Part shown: in pieces, positions 9,275-18,015 of the stretch | Layout: every line of letters starts with the position of its first letter | How positions within the stretch are numbered: the first letter of the stretch is position 1 | From: Oerskovia paurometabola | GTDB lineage: Bacteria; Actinomycetota; Actinomycetes; Actinomycetales; Cellulomonadaceae | Direction of reading: 5' to 3' | Assembly (NCBI RefSeq): GCF_016907365.1 | Contig: NZ_JAFBBV010000001.1 | Span: 3,968,001-4,032,000, forward strand | Length of the DNA: 64,000 nucleotides | Notes under the pieces: generated by a model | What the model was told of the DNA's origin: nothing | Databases searched by the model: none | Seen by the model: only the letters and a program-made list of their open reading frames with translations | Program-made: the position numbers and the translations under genes

Positions 9275-11050
9275 TCATGCCTCGGTCGGTCCCAGCTCGG
9301 GACGCGCGACGAACTGCGCGGTGGCCGACGCGGCACCGATCGTCTCGAAGACCAGCACCTCGTTCTCCCCGGCCCTGGTCACGGGCGCAGGCACGTACGA
9401 GGTGCGCTGCGGACCCCGGCTCCAGTAGCGGCCCAGGTTGACGCCGTTCACCCACAGGACGCCCTTTCCCCAACCTCGCAGGTCGAGGTGGAGGTCGGCG
9501 GCCTCGTCCAGCACGAACGAACCGCGGGCGAACGCGGGTCCGCAGACCGCCGGGCTCGGCGCGCCGACGACGACGTCCCCTCCGTCGTCGGCGCGGGACA
9601 GCGCGTCCCGGATCGGCTCGAGATCCTCGAGATGCACGCCCCCTGCGACCCAGGTGGTGATCTCCACGCCGTCGAGGGTGACCGGACCGATCAGGCCCTT
9701 CGCCTCGCCGAGCCGTGGCCCGTAGTTCACGCCGCCGAGATTCTCGACGAGGACGGTGAGCTCGCCGCTGGCACGGCTCGGCAGAGGCAGCATCCGCTCG
9801 TGGAGCTCACGGTCGAGCGTCCCGACGAGCGCGCCGTCGAGGAAGACCTGGGCACGGTCCCGCACCTCGGAGAACGTGAGGAGCCCCCCGTGCTCGACCG
9901 TCGTCGAGTAGCAGGTGAAGCCCCGGGTCGAGCCGAGCTCGGTCGCGTCGGGAAGGTGGTCGAAGGGCTGCGCGTCGATCACCGGGACCGACCGCAGCGG
10001 CACGCTCTGGTCGAAGCGGACACCGAGCACCGGAGCATCACGCCGGACCTCGGGACGCTCCTCGGGCACGGGCGCGTACCTCGCGATCACCTCGCGAAGA
10101 CGCCAGTACTTCTCGGTCGGGGTGCCGTCCTCGGCGAGCGGCGCGTCGTAGTCGTACGAGGTCACGATGGGCCGATAGGTGCCCTTGTCGTTGGCGCCGT
10201 TCGTGAACCCGAAGTTCGTGCCGCCGTGGAACATGTAGACGTTCACGGAGGCCCCCGCCGCGAGCATCTCGTCGAGCTCGCGTGCCGACTCCTCGGCGGA
10301 CGACGTGTGGTGGATCTCGCCCCAGCTGTCGAACCAACCGCACCAGAACTCCGAGCACATCAACGGCCCCGTCGGCTGGTGCCGGCGCAGGGTGGCGAGC
10401 CGCTCGGTCGCCCGCGAACCGAACGAGGCGGTCCGGTGCAGCTCGTCGAGGCTGCCGTTGGCGAGCATCTCGTCGCTCGGCTGGTCGACCGTGGTCAGCG
10501 GCACGTCGATCCCGAGGTCGCGGGTCATCGACGTCAGACGCCGCAGGTACTCCCGGTCGGCGCCGTACGCGCCGTACTCGTTCTCGATCTGCACGAGGAC
10601 GACAGGTCCGCCGTGCTGGATCTGTCGCGGCCGGACGATCGCGTAGACCTCTTCGAGGTACTCGGCGATGGCCTCGAGGTACGCCGGATCGCTCGAACGC
10701 AGCGTGATCGTCGGGTCGGCGACGAGCCACCCGGGGAGCCCGCCGTCGTGCCACTCGGCGCAGATGTACGGCCCCGGACGCACGATGGCGCGCATGCCCT
10801 CGGCGTGCACGAGGTCGAGGAAGCGGCCCAGGTCCAGCAGGCCGTCGGTCCGGAACTCGCCCCGTACCGGCGCGTGCTCGTTCCACGGCACGTACGTCTC
10901 GATCGTGTTGAGTCCCATGAGACGCGCCTTGCGGATCCGGTCGCTCCACTGGTCCTGGTGCACGCGGAAGTAGTGCAGGGCACCCGAGAGGATCCGGAAG
11001 GGCGCGGCGTCGAGAAGGAAGTCGGTCTCGCCGACGGCGAAGCTGGGCAT
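9275..11050 (-). CDS. GH35 beta-galactosidase
   Basis: A 591-residue beta-galactosidase with no signal peptide, so cytoplasmic. GH35 signatures are ILSGALHYFRV near the start, WNEHAP, GPYICAEWHDGGLPGWL, the acid/base Glu in ENEYGAYG near residue 155, and the nucleophile Glu in CSEFWCGWFDSWG near 233. GGTNFGFTNGA and a C-terminal jelly-roll region with LWVNGVNLGRYWSRGPQ complete it. I chose the ATG before PSFAVGETDF; an upstream GTG would add 14 residues without family similarity. On the same strand, 79 bases downstream of the solute-binding protein gene, so it probably closes the transporter transcript. Confidence 0.93.
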   Translation of the reverse strand: MPSFAVGETDFLLDAAPFRILSGALHYFRVHQDQWSDRIRKARLMGLNTIETYVPWNEHAPVRGEFRTDGLLDLGRFLDLVHAEGMRAIVRPGPYICAEWHDGGLPGWLVADPTITLRSSDPAYLEAIAEYLEEVYAIVRPRQIQHGGPVVLVQIENEYGAYGADREYLRRLTSMTRDLGIDVPLTTVDQPSDEMLANGSLDELHRTASFGSRATERLATLRRHQPTGPLMCSEFWCGWFDSWGEIHHTSSAEESARELDEMLAAGASVNVYMFHGGTNFGFTNGANDKGTYRPIVTSYDYDAPLAEDGTPTEKYWRLREVIARYAPVPEERPEVRRDAPVLGVRFDQSVPLRSVPVIDAQPFDHLPDATELGSTRGFTCYSTTVEHGGLLTFSEVRDRAQVFLDGALVGTLDRELHERMLPLPSRASGELTVLVENLGGVNYGPRLGEAKGLIGPVTLDGVEITTWVAGGVHLEDLEPIRDALSRADDGGDVVVGAPSPAVCGPAFARGSFVLDEAADLHLDLRGWGKGVLWVNGVNLGRYWSRGPQRTSYVPAPVTRAGENEVLVFETIGAASATAQFVARPELGPTEA

Positions 11051-11129
11051 GCATCGTCCTGTAGGTCGTGGGATGGTCCGCGGGGCGGCCACCGTGACGG
11101 CGGCTGCCCCGCGGGTTGGTGCGAGGCTG

Positions 11130-12458
11130 CTACTTGTTGACGCTGAAGCCCTGCTCGTTGCCGAACGCGACGAGCGTGTCCTGCCACTCGAGGAGCGCTG
11201 CGTTCAGGTCACCGTTCGATCCGAGCGCCTTGCCGACCGAGTCGCCGAAGACGTTGTTGGCGTACCCCTGGTACGGCAGGTACTGCCAGTCGGCGACGAC
11301 CGAGGCCGCAGATGCCGCACCGACCTGGTTGGCGGGCTGGCCCGCGTACGGCTCGAACGGGTGGTCGAGGAACTCGGGGTCGGCGAGGTCCGCGACGGTC
11401 GACGGGAAGCCCGTCGAGTTCAGCAGCGCACGCCCGTCACCCTCGGCGAGGTACTTGAGGACGCCCGCTGCGGCCGCCTTGTTCGCACTCTGCTCCGTGA
11501 CCGCGAGGCCGCTGCCACCGTTCTCCGCGGAGGCCGGCTCGCCGTCCCACGTCGGCATCGGGGCGACGCGCCACTTGCCCGCGGGGCCGTAGTCGTCCAT
11601 CCCGCTGATCATCCAGGAGCCCATGAAGAGCGTGCCCAGCTTGTCCTGGGTCAGCGCCTTGGACCACTCGTCCGACCAGGTCGAGAGGCCGGAGAGCTCT
11701 CCGGCGGTGAGCCGCTCGCCCCAGAAGTCCGCGAACTTCTTCGTGCCGTCGTCCTGCAGGTCGATCGTGACGTTCTCGCCGTCGGTCCGGAACGGCTGCC
11801 CGCCCGACGCCCAGATCATGCTGGTGAAGAAGCCCGCGTCACCGCTGTTCGCGATGTAGGCCTCGGGGTCCGCTGCGTGGATCGCCTGCGACGCCGCCGC
11901 GAACTCGTCCCAGGTCGCCGGGGCCTCGGTCACGCCCGCCTTGTCGTACATGTCCTTGTTGTAGATCATGACCATCGGGCCGGAGTCCATGGGCAGCGCG
12001 ACGAGCTTGTCCTGCACGTTCACGGCGTTCCACGTCGAGGCCGTGAACGCGTCCTGGTAGGTCTCGAGGCCGTAGCCGTTCAGGTCGGCGAGCGCCTTGC
12101 CGAGGGTCAGCTGCGGCAGGGTCTGGTACTCGACCGGCACGAGGTCGGGCGCGCCCTTGCCCGCCTTGATCGCGTTCTGCAGCTTGGTGACCACGGCGTC
12201 CGGGTTCTCGAGCTTGACGACGTCGAACGTGACGTTCGGGTACTCCTTCGAGATGCCGTCCGCGATCACCTGCGTGTCGTCCGACCAGGTCCACCACGTG
12301 AGCGTGACGTCTTCCTTGAGCGCCGCGTCCGTGTCGGTCGAGCCGCTGTCGGTCCCGGCGGTCCCGCTGCCGCAGCCCGCGAGCACGCCGGCGAGCAGGG
12401 CACCGGTGCCGACGACGGCACCGAGGCGCCCCCACCGGCGAGTGGAGATTCTCTTCAT
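11130..12458 (-). CDS. ABC sugar transporter, solute-binding lipoprotein
   Basis: A 442-residue extracellular binding protein of the carbohydrate uptake family 1 (ABC type I importers). The signal peptide ends in LLAGVLAGCGSG, so the mature protein is lipid-anchored at about Cys 27. The ligand-binding fold follows: VTLTWWTWSDD, GAPDLVPVEYQTLPQL, and PMVMIYNKDMYDKAGV, ATWDEFAAA. AGGTAGTTCC before the ATG contains a weak ribosome site. Encoded directly after two permease genes. No ATPase gene is nearby; in actinobacteria such importers commonly share a housekeeping MsiK-type ATPase, which is general knowledge and not visible here. Confidence 0.93.
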   Translation of the reverse strand: MKRISTRRWGRLGAVVGTGALLAGVLAGCGSGTAGTDSGSTDTDAALKEDVTLTWWTWSDDTQVIADGISKEYPNVTFDVVKLENPDAVVTKLQNAIKAGKGAPDLVPVEYQTLPQLTLGKALADLNGYGLETYQDAFTASTWNAVNVQDKLVALPMDSGPMVMIYNKDMYDKAGVTEAPATWDEFAAASQAIHAADPEAYIANSGDAGFFTSMIWASGGQPFRTDGENVTIDLQDDGTKKFADFWGERLTAGELSGLSTWSDEWSKALTQDKLGTLFMGSWMISGMDDYGPAGKWRVAPMPTWDGEPASAENGGSGLAVTEQSANKAAAAGVLKYLAEGDGRALLNSTGFPSTVADLADPEFLDHPFEPYAGQPANQVGAASAASVVADWQYLPYQGYANNVFGDSVGKALGSNGDLNAALLEWQDTLVAFGNEQGFSVNK

Positions 12459-12511
12459 CGAGGTAGTTCCTTTGCGGTTGGTGTTCGATCTCTGGTACCG
12501 GATGAACCGGA

Positions 12512-13456
12512 CTACTTGACGCTCCCGGCGGTCAGCCCTGACTGCCAGTAGCGCTGCAGGTAGAGGAAGGCCGCCGAGATGGGGATGACGGTCAGCAGCG
12601 ATCCCGTGATGACGAGATGAGGGATGGCCTGGCCCCCGATCGAGCTCGACTGCGCCGACCACTGCGCCAGTCCGACCGGGAGCGGGTACCACTGCGCGTC
12701 GCTCAGCATGATGAGCGGCAGGAAGTAGTTGTTCCACGTCGCGACGACCGCGAACATGAGCACCGTGATCAGTGCCGGCGCGAGCTGCCGCAACGCGATC
12801 ACGAAGAAGATGCGGATCTCTCCGGCGCCGTCGAGGCGTGCCGCCTCGAGCAGCTCGTCGGGGATCGCGTCGCGGGCGTACACCCAGACGAGATAGAGGC
12901 CGAACGCGCTCACCATCGCCGGGATGATCACCGACCAGGGCGTGTTCGTCAGTCCGAGTCCGCTGAAGAGCAGGAACTGCGGGACCGCGAGCGCCGTGCC
13001 GGGGATGGCCATCGCGCCCAGGATGATCGCGAAGACCCACTTGCGGCCAGGGAACTTGTACTTCGCCAGCCCGTACCCCGCGAGGGTGGCGAGCAGAGTT
13101 GCTCCCCCGGCGCCGACGACGACATAGAACAGCGTGTTCGTGAGCCAGCGCAGGAAGATGCCGTCCTGGTACGTGAACGTGTCGGCGACGTTCTGGAAGA
13201 GCGAGAACTCGCCGCTGAACCAGAACGCGAAGGAGCTGTAGAGCGAGTCCATCGTCTTCGTCGAGTTCACCACGAGCCACCACAGCGGTACGAGGCAGTA
13301 GAGCATCATCAGCGTCATGAGGAGGCCGAGCAGGAGGGAGGGTCGCTTGTGTCGCGGCTTCGCTCGCGCGCCGCGCGCCGCGCCCCCCGGCAGGCGACCG
13401 CTCGCGAGACGGCTCGGCGTGCGGACCGACCGGCGTCCGGTGCCGACGGCGCTCAC
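12512..13456 (-). CDS. ABC sugar transporter permease (MalG-type)
   Basis: A 314-residue inner-membrane permease. About six transmembrane helices are visible after a basic N-terminal tail (LLGLLMTLMMLYCLVPLWWLVVNSTK first). The EAA loop that docks the ATPase reads DELLEAARLDGAGEIRIFFVIALRQLAPAL, near residues 200-230. The start is a GTG whose first bases overlap the stop of the upstream permease (GTGA), which argues for translational coupling. It pairs with the permease at 13453-14469 and the binding protein at 11130-12458 to make one importer. Confidence 0.92.
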   Translation of the reverse strand: MSAVGTGRRSVRTPSRLASGRLPGGAARGARAKPRHKRPSLLLGLLMTLMMLYCLVPLWWLVVNSTKTMDSLYSSFAFWFSGEFSLFQNVADTFTYQDGIFLRWLTNTLFYVVVGAGGATLLATLAGYGLAKYKFPGRKWVFAIILGAMAIPGTALAVPQFLLFSGLGLTNTPWSVIIPAMVSAFGLYLVWVYARDAIPDELLEAARLDGAGEIRIFFVIALRQLAPALITVLMFAVVATWNNYFLPLIMLSDAQWYPLPVGLAQWSAQSSSIGGQAIPHLVITGSLLTVIPISAAFLYLQRYWQSGLTAGSVK

Positions 13457-14469
13457 GCCCCGGCCCCCTTCTTCTCGCCGCCGAGCTGGACGAGGTAGGC
13501 CACTACCATGGTGATGACTCCCGAGATGATGGCGATCGCTGCCGCGTAGTTGAACTGCGAGCCGGCGAACGACAGGTTGAAGGCATAGAGGTTCGGCGTG
13601 TAGTACGACGGGATCGAGTTCGGCGCGAGGGTCTGCAGGATCGACGGCTCGTTGAAGAGCTGGAAGCTGCCGATCACCGAGAAGACCGTGGCGATGACCA
13701 GCGCCCCCCGGATCGACGGGAGCTTGATCGAGAAGATCGTGCGGAACGTCCCGGCGCCGTCGATCTCGGCGGCCTCGTAGAGCTCCTGGGGCACCGACTT
13801 CAGCGCGGAGAAGAAGATGAGCATGTTGTAGCCCACGAACTCCCACGTCACGATGTTGCCGATCGAGACCAGGATCAGGTTCGAGGCCAGCGGTGACGGC
13901 AGCTCCACCCCGAAGAAGTGGTTCAGGTCGGCGACGAGGCCGAACTGCGAGCCGTACATGTACCCCCAGATCATGACCGCGACGACCCCGGGGACGGCGT
14001 AGGGCAGGAAGATCGACAGCCGGTAGAACGGCACCCATCGCAGGCGCGCGCTGTCGAGCGCGAGAGCCGCGAACAGAGCCAGCAGGAGCATGATCGGGAC
14101 CTGCACGAGGAGGAAGGTCGCGACCCTGGCCATGGCCCCCCAGAACTTCGGGTCGGCCAAGGCCTGCGCGTAGTTCGCCACTCCGACGAAGGAGTTGCCG
14201 CCCATGAGCGTCTCGCGGAAGAGGCTGAGGTAGATCGCGTAGAACAGCGGCGCGAGGAAGACGAGCGCGAAGACGAGCATGAACGGCCCGACGAACCACC
14301 AGCCCGCCCAGTCGCGGCGGATGCGGCGCCGAGGGGGTGACGCGGTTCCCGTCGCGGGGACTCGCGCGAGGACCGCGGGCGCCCGGCCGGCCGACGGCTC
14401 GACCGATGGGTGCTCGACAGCGATGCGCGGCCTGCTGCCCGCCTCGTGAACTGATGACTTCTTCGACAT
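13453..14469 (-). CDS. ABC sugar transporter permease (MalF-type)
   Basis: A 338-residue permease with about six transmembrane helices starting at WWFVGPFMLVFALVFLAPLFYAIYLSLF after a long polar N-terminal tail. The EAA loop reads QELYEAAEIDGAGTFRTIFSIKLPSI. A ribosome site (GGAG in AAGGAGTGCGG) lies a suitable distance from the chosen ATG; an upstream in-frame ATG lacks one. First gene of the importer operon. Its promoter region is shared with the divergent DUF5054 gene and carries the LacI-type operator at 14526-14543. Confidence 0.92.
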   Translation of the reverse strand: MSKKSSVHEAGSRPRIAVEHPSVEPSAGRAPAVLARVPATGTASPPRRRIRRDWAGWWFVGPFMLVFALVFLAPLFYAIYLSLFRETLMGGNSFVGVANYAQALADPKFWGAMARVATFLLVQVPIMLLLALFAALALDSARLRWVPFYRLSIFLPYAVPGVVAVMIWGYMYGSQFGLVADLNHFFGVELPSPLASNLILVSIGNIVTWEFVGYNMLIFFSALKSVPQELYEAAEIDGAGTFRTIFSIKLPSIRGALVIATVFSVIGSFQLFNEPSILQTLAPNSIPSYYTPNLYAFNLSFAGSQFNYAAAIAIISGVITMVVAYLVQLGGEKKGAGA

Positions 14470-14490
14470 TCGCGACCGCACTCCTTCGTG

Positions 14491-14508
14491 GGTGTTTGCG
14501 TTCCCAGC
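14491..14508. promoter_or_regulatory. degenerate second LacI-type operator
   Basis: GGTGTTTGCGTTCCCAGC matches the TGTTTRCG half of the nearby operator and only partly its other half. It lies 22 bases upstream of the permease ATG, where a bound repressor would block transcription. Confidence 0.4.
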
Positions 14509-14525
14509 ACGATATAAGCAACGAT

Positions 14526-14543
14526 GATGTTTACGCAAACAGC
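14526..14543. promoter_or_regulatory. LacI-type operator between importer and DUF5054 genes
   Basis: GATGTTTACGCAAACAGC has dyad symmetry around a central CG (TGTTTACG / CGCAAACA), the form of LacI-family operators. It sits between the divergent importer operon and the DUF5054 gene and could control both. The same motif recurs at 20082-20099 and 20106-20123. Confidence 0.65.
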
Positions 14544-14728
14544 CTGGAGCTACCGCACGTCACGAAGGAGTAACGAATGCTGGCGACAGACCCTGAGGAC
14601 CCGCGCCCGAGGGGGTGTCCGCAGACCCACGGCCTGGGGCGTGCGGCGGCGCACCTCGCCCAGCGAGCGCGTCGGCGCCGAGCCCTCGACCGCACCCTCC
14701 CCTCCGACACCGCCGTCTGGATGCACTC

Positions 14729-16807
14729 ATGATCACCACCGTCCATGTCGTCTTCAAGACACACCTCGACCTGGGGTTCACCGACACCGCCGCGAACGTC
14801 ACCGACCGGTACGTCCACGAGTACCTGCCGCGCGCCATCGCGCTGGCCGAGGAGCTCGAACGCCGGGGTGGCCCGGCCCGGTTCGTGTGGACCACGGGTT
14901 CCTGGCTGATCCACGAGGCGCTCCGCCTCGGCGACCCCACGGAACGCGCGGCCCTCGAACGAGCGATCCGAGCCGGTCAGGTGACCTGGCACGGGCTGCC
15001 GATGACCACCCACACCGAGCTCATGGACGCCGGCCTCGTCGAGCACGGCATCGGGATCGGACGCTCGCTCGACGCGCGCTTCGGCCACCGGACGCGGGCG
15101 GCGAAGATGACCGACGTCCCGGGTCACACGATCGGGCTCGTGCCCTTCCTGGCCCGGGCGGGGCTCGACTTCCTGCACCTGGGCGTGAACGGCGCCTCGG
15201 CCGTGCCCGAGGTCCCCGAGTTCTTCGTCTGGCGCGCTCCCGACGGCAGCGAGGTGGTCGTCAACTACGCGCAGAGCTACGGGGCGACCGAGCTCGGCGT
15301 GGCCGTGGTGCCCGGGGGCACGCACGCCCTGCACCTCGCGCACACCGGAGACAACTTCGGCCCCCCGCCCGTCGACGAGGTCGAGGCACTGTTCGCCGAC
15401 CTCCAGGCCGCGCACCCAGGTGCTCGGGTGGTCGCCTCGACGCTCGACGCGTTCAGCCGGGAGGCGGTCGCCGCACGAGCCAGCCTGCCCGTGCTCGAGC
15501 AGGAGATCGGCGACTCCTGGATCCACGGCGTCGCGAGCGACCCGGTCCAGACCGCACGACTGCGGGCGCTGCTGCGCCTGCGCACCGAGTGGGTCGCCTC
15601 CGGCGCGCTCGTGCCCGGCACGGTCGAGTGCGACGCCTTCAGCGACGGTCTGCTGCTCGTGCCCGAGCACACCTGGGGCGAGGACCTCAAGACCTACCTC
15701 CCCGACTACGTGAACTACGAGAAGACCGACTTCGCACGCGCCCGCGCGGCCGACGTCGTCGACCCTGAGGCGAACCCCGCAGCGTTCGACGAGTACGCCT
15801 GGGCGCACACCGAGCACCCGAGCCCTCAGGGCCTCGGGTACGCGGCGTTCGAGCGCTCGTGGGCCGAGCAGCGTTCCCACGTCGACCGCGCGCTCGCGGC
15901 GCTCTCCCCCGGTCTCCGCGCCGTGGCCGAGGCGGCGATCGCCGAGACCCGTCCTGCCAGCGGCGCAGGGACGACGGGGACTGCCGTCGTCCTCGACGGC
16001 GAGCTGCAGGTCGGCGCCTACCGTGTGCGCGTCGGCGACGACGGCGCGCTCGTCTCGCTGGTCGACGCCGACGGCACGCAGTGGGCAGGGCCCGAGCATC
16101 CTCTCGGTGCCTACCGCTACGAGACGTTCGACGAGCGCGACGAGGCCCGCTGGATGAGCGAGTACTGCCGCGACCTCGACGAGAACGCCTGCTGGGCGGT
16201 ACCGGACCAGTCGAAGCCCGGTCTCGCGATCGCCGATCGTCTCCCGGCCACGACCTTCGCGCCCCGCCTCGAATCCGCCGACCGCTGGTCCGACGGGACC
16301 GACACGGTCCTGTCCCTGCGGCTCGCACTGCCCGACGTCGCGTGCGAGACCTGGGGAGGGCCACGGGACATCCGGCTGAGCTACCGCTTCCCGGACGCCC
16401 CGGGACCGATCGCGGTCACCCTCGACCTCCGCGGCAAGGACGCCTCCCGTCTCCCCGAGGCGAGCTGGCTGGGCTTCCGTCCGCGCACCGAGCCCGGTGA
16501 CTGGCGTCTGACCAAGATCGGCACGCCCGTCGACCCGCGGTCGGTCGTGCGCAACGGCAACCGCAGCCTGCACGCGGTCGACGCGGTCGTGCACACCGCG
16601 GCGCGGACGTTCTCGCTGCGCCCGCTCGACGCGGCGCTCGTCGCGGTCGGTCGCCCCGCGCTCCTACGCTTCGACAACACCGTCCCCGATCCGGAGAAAG
16701 GCCTCCATGTGAACCTGCACAACAACGTCTGGGGAACGAACTTCACGATGTGGTTCGACGACGACCTGCGTTTCCGGTTCGTGCTCACCCTCGGGGGTGC
16801 GCGATGA
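14729..16807 (+). CDS. DUF5054 protein, GH38-like glycoside hydrolase fold
   Basis: A 692-residue protein that resembles the N-terminal domain of alpha-mannosidase-like (GH38) enzymes and is known as DUF5054. Visible motifs are HVVFKTHLDLGFTDTA near residue 5-20 (a metal-site-like His/Asp pair), FVWTTGSWLIHE, WHGLPMTTHTELMD, TDVPGHT and a C-terminal LHNNVWGTNFTMWFDDDLRFRF. The His-x-Asp and Asp near the N-terminus are the usual zinc ligands in GH38, so a metal-dependent glycosidase is a fair guess. The substrate is unknown. No signal peptide. The start ATG is the one that opens with ITTVHVVFKTH. Its stop overlaps the phosphoesterase start. Confidence 0.8.
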   Translation: MITTVHVVFKTHLDLGFTDTAANVTDRYVHEYLPRAIALAEELERRGGPARFVWTTGSWLIHEALRLGDPTERAALERAIRAGQVTWHGLPMTTHTELMDAGLVEHGIGIGRSLDARFGHRTRAAKMTDVPGHTIGLVPFLARAGLDFLHLGVNGASAVPEVPEFFVWRAPDGSEVVVNYAQSYGATELGVAVVPGGTHALHLAHTGDNFGPPPVDEVEALFADLQAAHPGARVVASTLDAFSREAVAARASLPVLEQEIGDSWIHGVASDPVQTARLRALLRLRTEWVASGALVPGTVECDAFSDGLLLVPEHTWGEDLKTYLPDYVNYEKTDFARARAADVVDPEANPAAFDEYAWAHTEHPSPQGLGYAAFERSWAEQRSHVDRALAALSPGLRAVAEAAIAETRPASGAGTTGTAVVLDGELQVGAYRVRVGDDGALVSLVDADGTQWAGPEHPLGAYRYETFDERDEARWMSEYCRDLDENACWAVPDQSKPGLAIADRLPATTFAPRLESADRWSDGTDTVLSLRLALPDVACETWGGPRDIRLSYRFPDAPGPIAVTLDLRGKDASRLPEASWLGFRPRTEPGDWRLTKIGTPVDPRSVVRNGNRSLHAVDAVVHTAARTFSLRPLDAALVAVGRPALLRFDNTVPDPEKGLHVNLHNNVWGTNFTMWFDDDLRFRFVLTLGGAR

Positions 16808-17958
16808 CCGCGACGACCACGACCACCCATGAGACCCAGATGACCGGCGCGCTCGTGACGAGCCCTCCCGTCGTGATGGCTCCACGCCCCGACGGGTTCG
16901 AGGTCGTCTGGGGGGTGAGCAGGCTGTCCCGTGGCTGGGTCGAGTGGGAGGCTGCCGACGGCTCGCGCGGCACCGTCTCGGGCGACGCGTTCGGCATGGT
17001 GCCCCAGGGGGCCCGGGTGCTGCGCGTGCGGGTCGACGGCCTGCCGCACGGCTCGACCCTGCGCGTCAGGACCGTCACCGAGGCCGTCGACGCCTCGTCC
17101 CCTCGGCACGAGAGCGCCTGGAAATCGGTGCGCACGCTCGACGGTGCGTCCGAGGACGCGCGCTTCGCGGTGTGGAACGACACCCACCAGCGCGACGACA
17201 CCCTGAGGGCGCTGCACGAGGCGACCCCCGAGGTCGACGTGCTCGTCTGGAACGGCGACCTCTGCAACGACTGGACGGACCCGGCGGAGTTCGCCACGAC
17301 CGTCCTGAACCCTGCGGGCCTGGACGTGAGCGACGGCCGGCCTCTCGCGATCGTCGTGGGCAACCACGACGTGCGCGGCACGTGGGCGTACCAGCTCGAG
17401 GACTTCGTCGCCACGCCGGAGGGGCGGCCGTTCACGGCGTACCGCGTCGGGCCGGTCGCGTGCATCGTGCTGCACACGGGCGAGGACAAGCCCGACGACC
17501 ACCCGACGTTCGAGGGCCGCGTCGCGTTCGAGCCGCTGCGCGCCGAGCAGGCACGGTGGCTGCGTGAGGTCACGGCGCGTCCCGAGATCGCGGACGCCCC
17601 CTACCGTGTGGTCTTCTGCCACATCCCGCTGCGGTGGATCGACGAGACCGTCGTCGACTACGACGCCGACGGCTACGACTGGTTCAGCCGCAGGAGCCGC
17701 GACGCGTGGCACGACACGCTCGTCGAGTGGGGGGCCCAGGTGATCGTGTCGGGGCACACGCACTACCAGGCCTCGCTCCCCGCGACCGAGGAGTTCCCGT
17801 ACGCGCAGCTCATCAGCGGCGGGCCGGATGCCGAGACGACCTCCGACGAGGCCGCCGCGTGGATCGACGGCTCGGCGTCGGCCGACGAGCTCGTGCTCAC
17901 CATGCGCGACCTCGCCGGCACGGTGCTGCACGAGGTCCGTCTGCCGCCGCTCACCTGA
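16804..17958 (+). CDS. calcineurin-like metallophosphoesterase
   Basis: A 384-residue phosphoesterase with the metal-binding blocks of the family in order: WNDTHQ (a variant of D-x-H), NGDLCND, GNHD, CHIPL and SGHTHY. The N-terminal 110 residues look like a fibronectin-like or purple-acid-phosphatase-type beta domain (PRPDGFEVVWGVSRLSRGWVEW). No signal peptide. The ATG overlaps the DUF5054 stop (ATGA), so the two proteins are made together, which hints at a phosphorylated sugar substrate or a joint step. Ends just before a strong hairpin. Confidence 0.88.
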   Translation: MTATTTTTHETQMTGALVTSPPVVMAPRPDGFEVVWGVSRLSRGWVEWEAADGSRGTVSGDAFGMVPQGARVLRVRVDGLPHGSTLRVRTVTEAVDASSPRHESAWKSVRTLDGASEDARFAVWNDTHQRDDTLRALHEATPEVDVLVWNGDLCNDWTDPAEFATTVLNPAGLDVSDGRPLAIVVGNHDVRGTWAYQLEDFVATPEGRPFTAYRVGPVACIVLHTGEDKPDDHPTFEGRVAFEPLRAEQARWLREVTARPEIADAPYRVVFCHIPLRWIDETVVDYDADGYDWFSRRSRDAWHDTLVEWGAQVIVSGHTHYQASLPATEEFPYAQLISGGPDAETTSDEAAAWIDGSASADELVLTMRDLAGTVLHEVRLPPLT

Positions 17959-17964
17959 CGACGA

Positions 17965-18012
17965 GACGACGAGGGGGCCGGGTCGCTCGTGCGACCCGGC
18001 CCCCTCGTCGTC
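17965..18012. terminator. bidirectional hairpin terminator
   Basis: Perfect 22-bp stem (17965-17986 with 17991-18012) and a TCGT loop, located between the convergent phosphoesterase and GH5 genes. It has no long T tract, as is common in high-GC genomes. Confidence 0.85.
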
Positions 18013-18015
18013 CCC

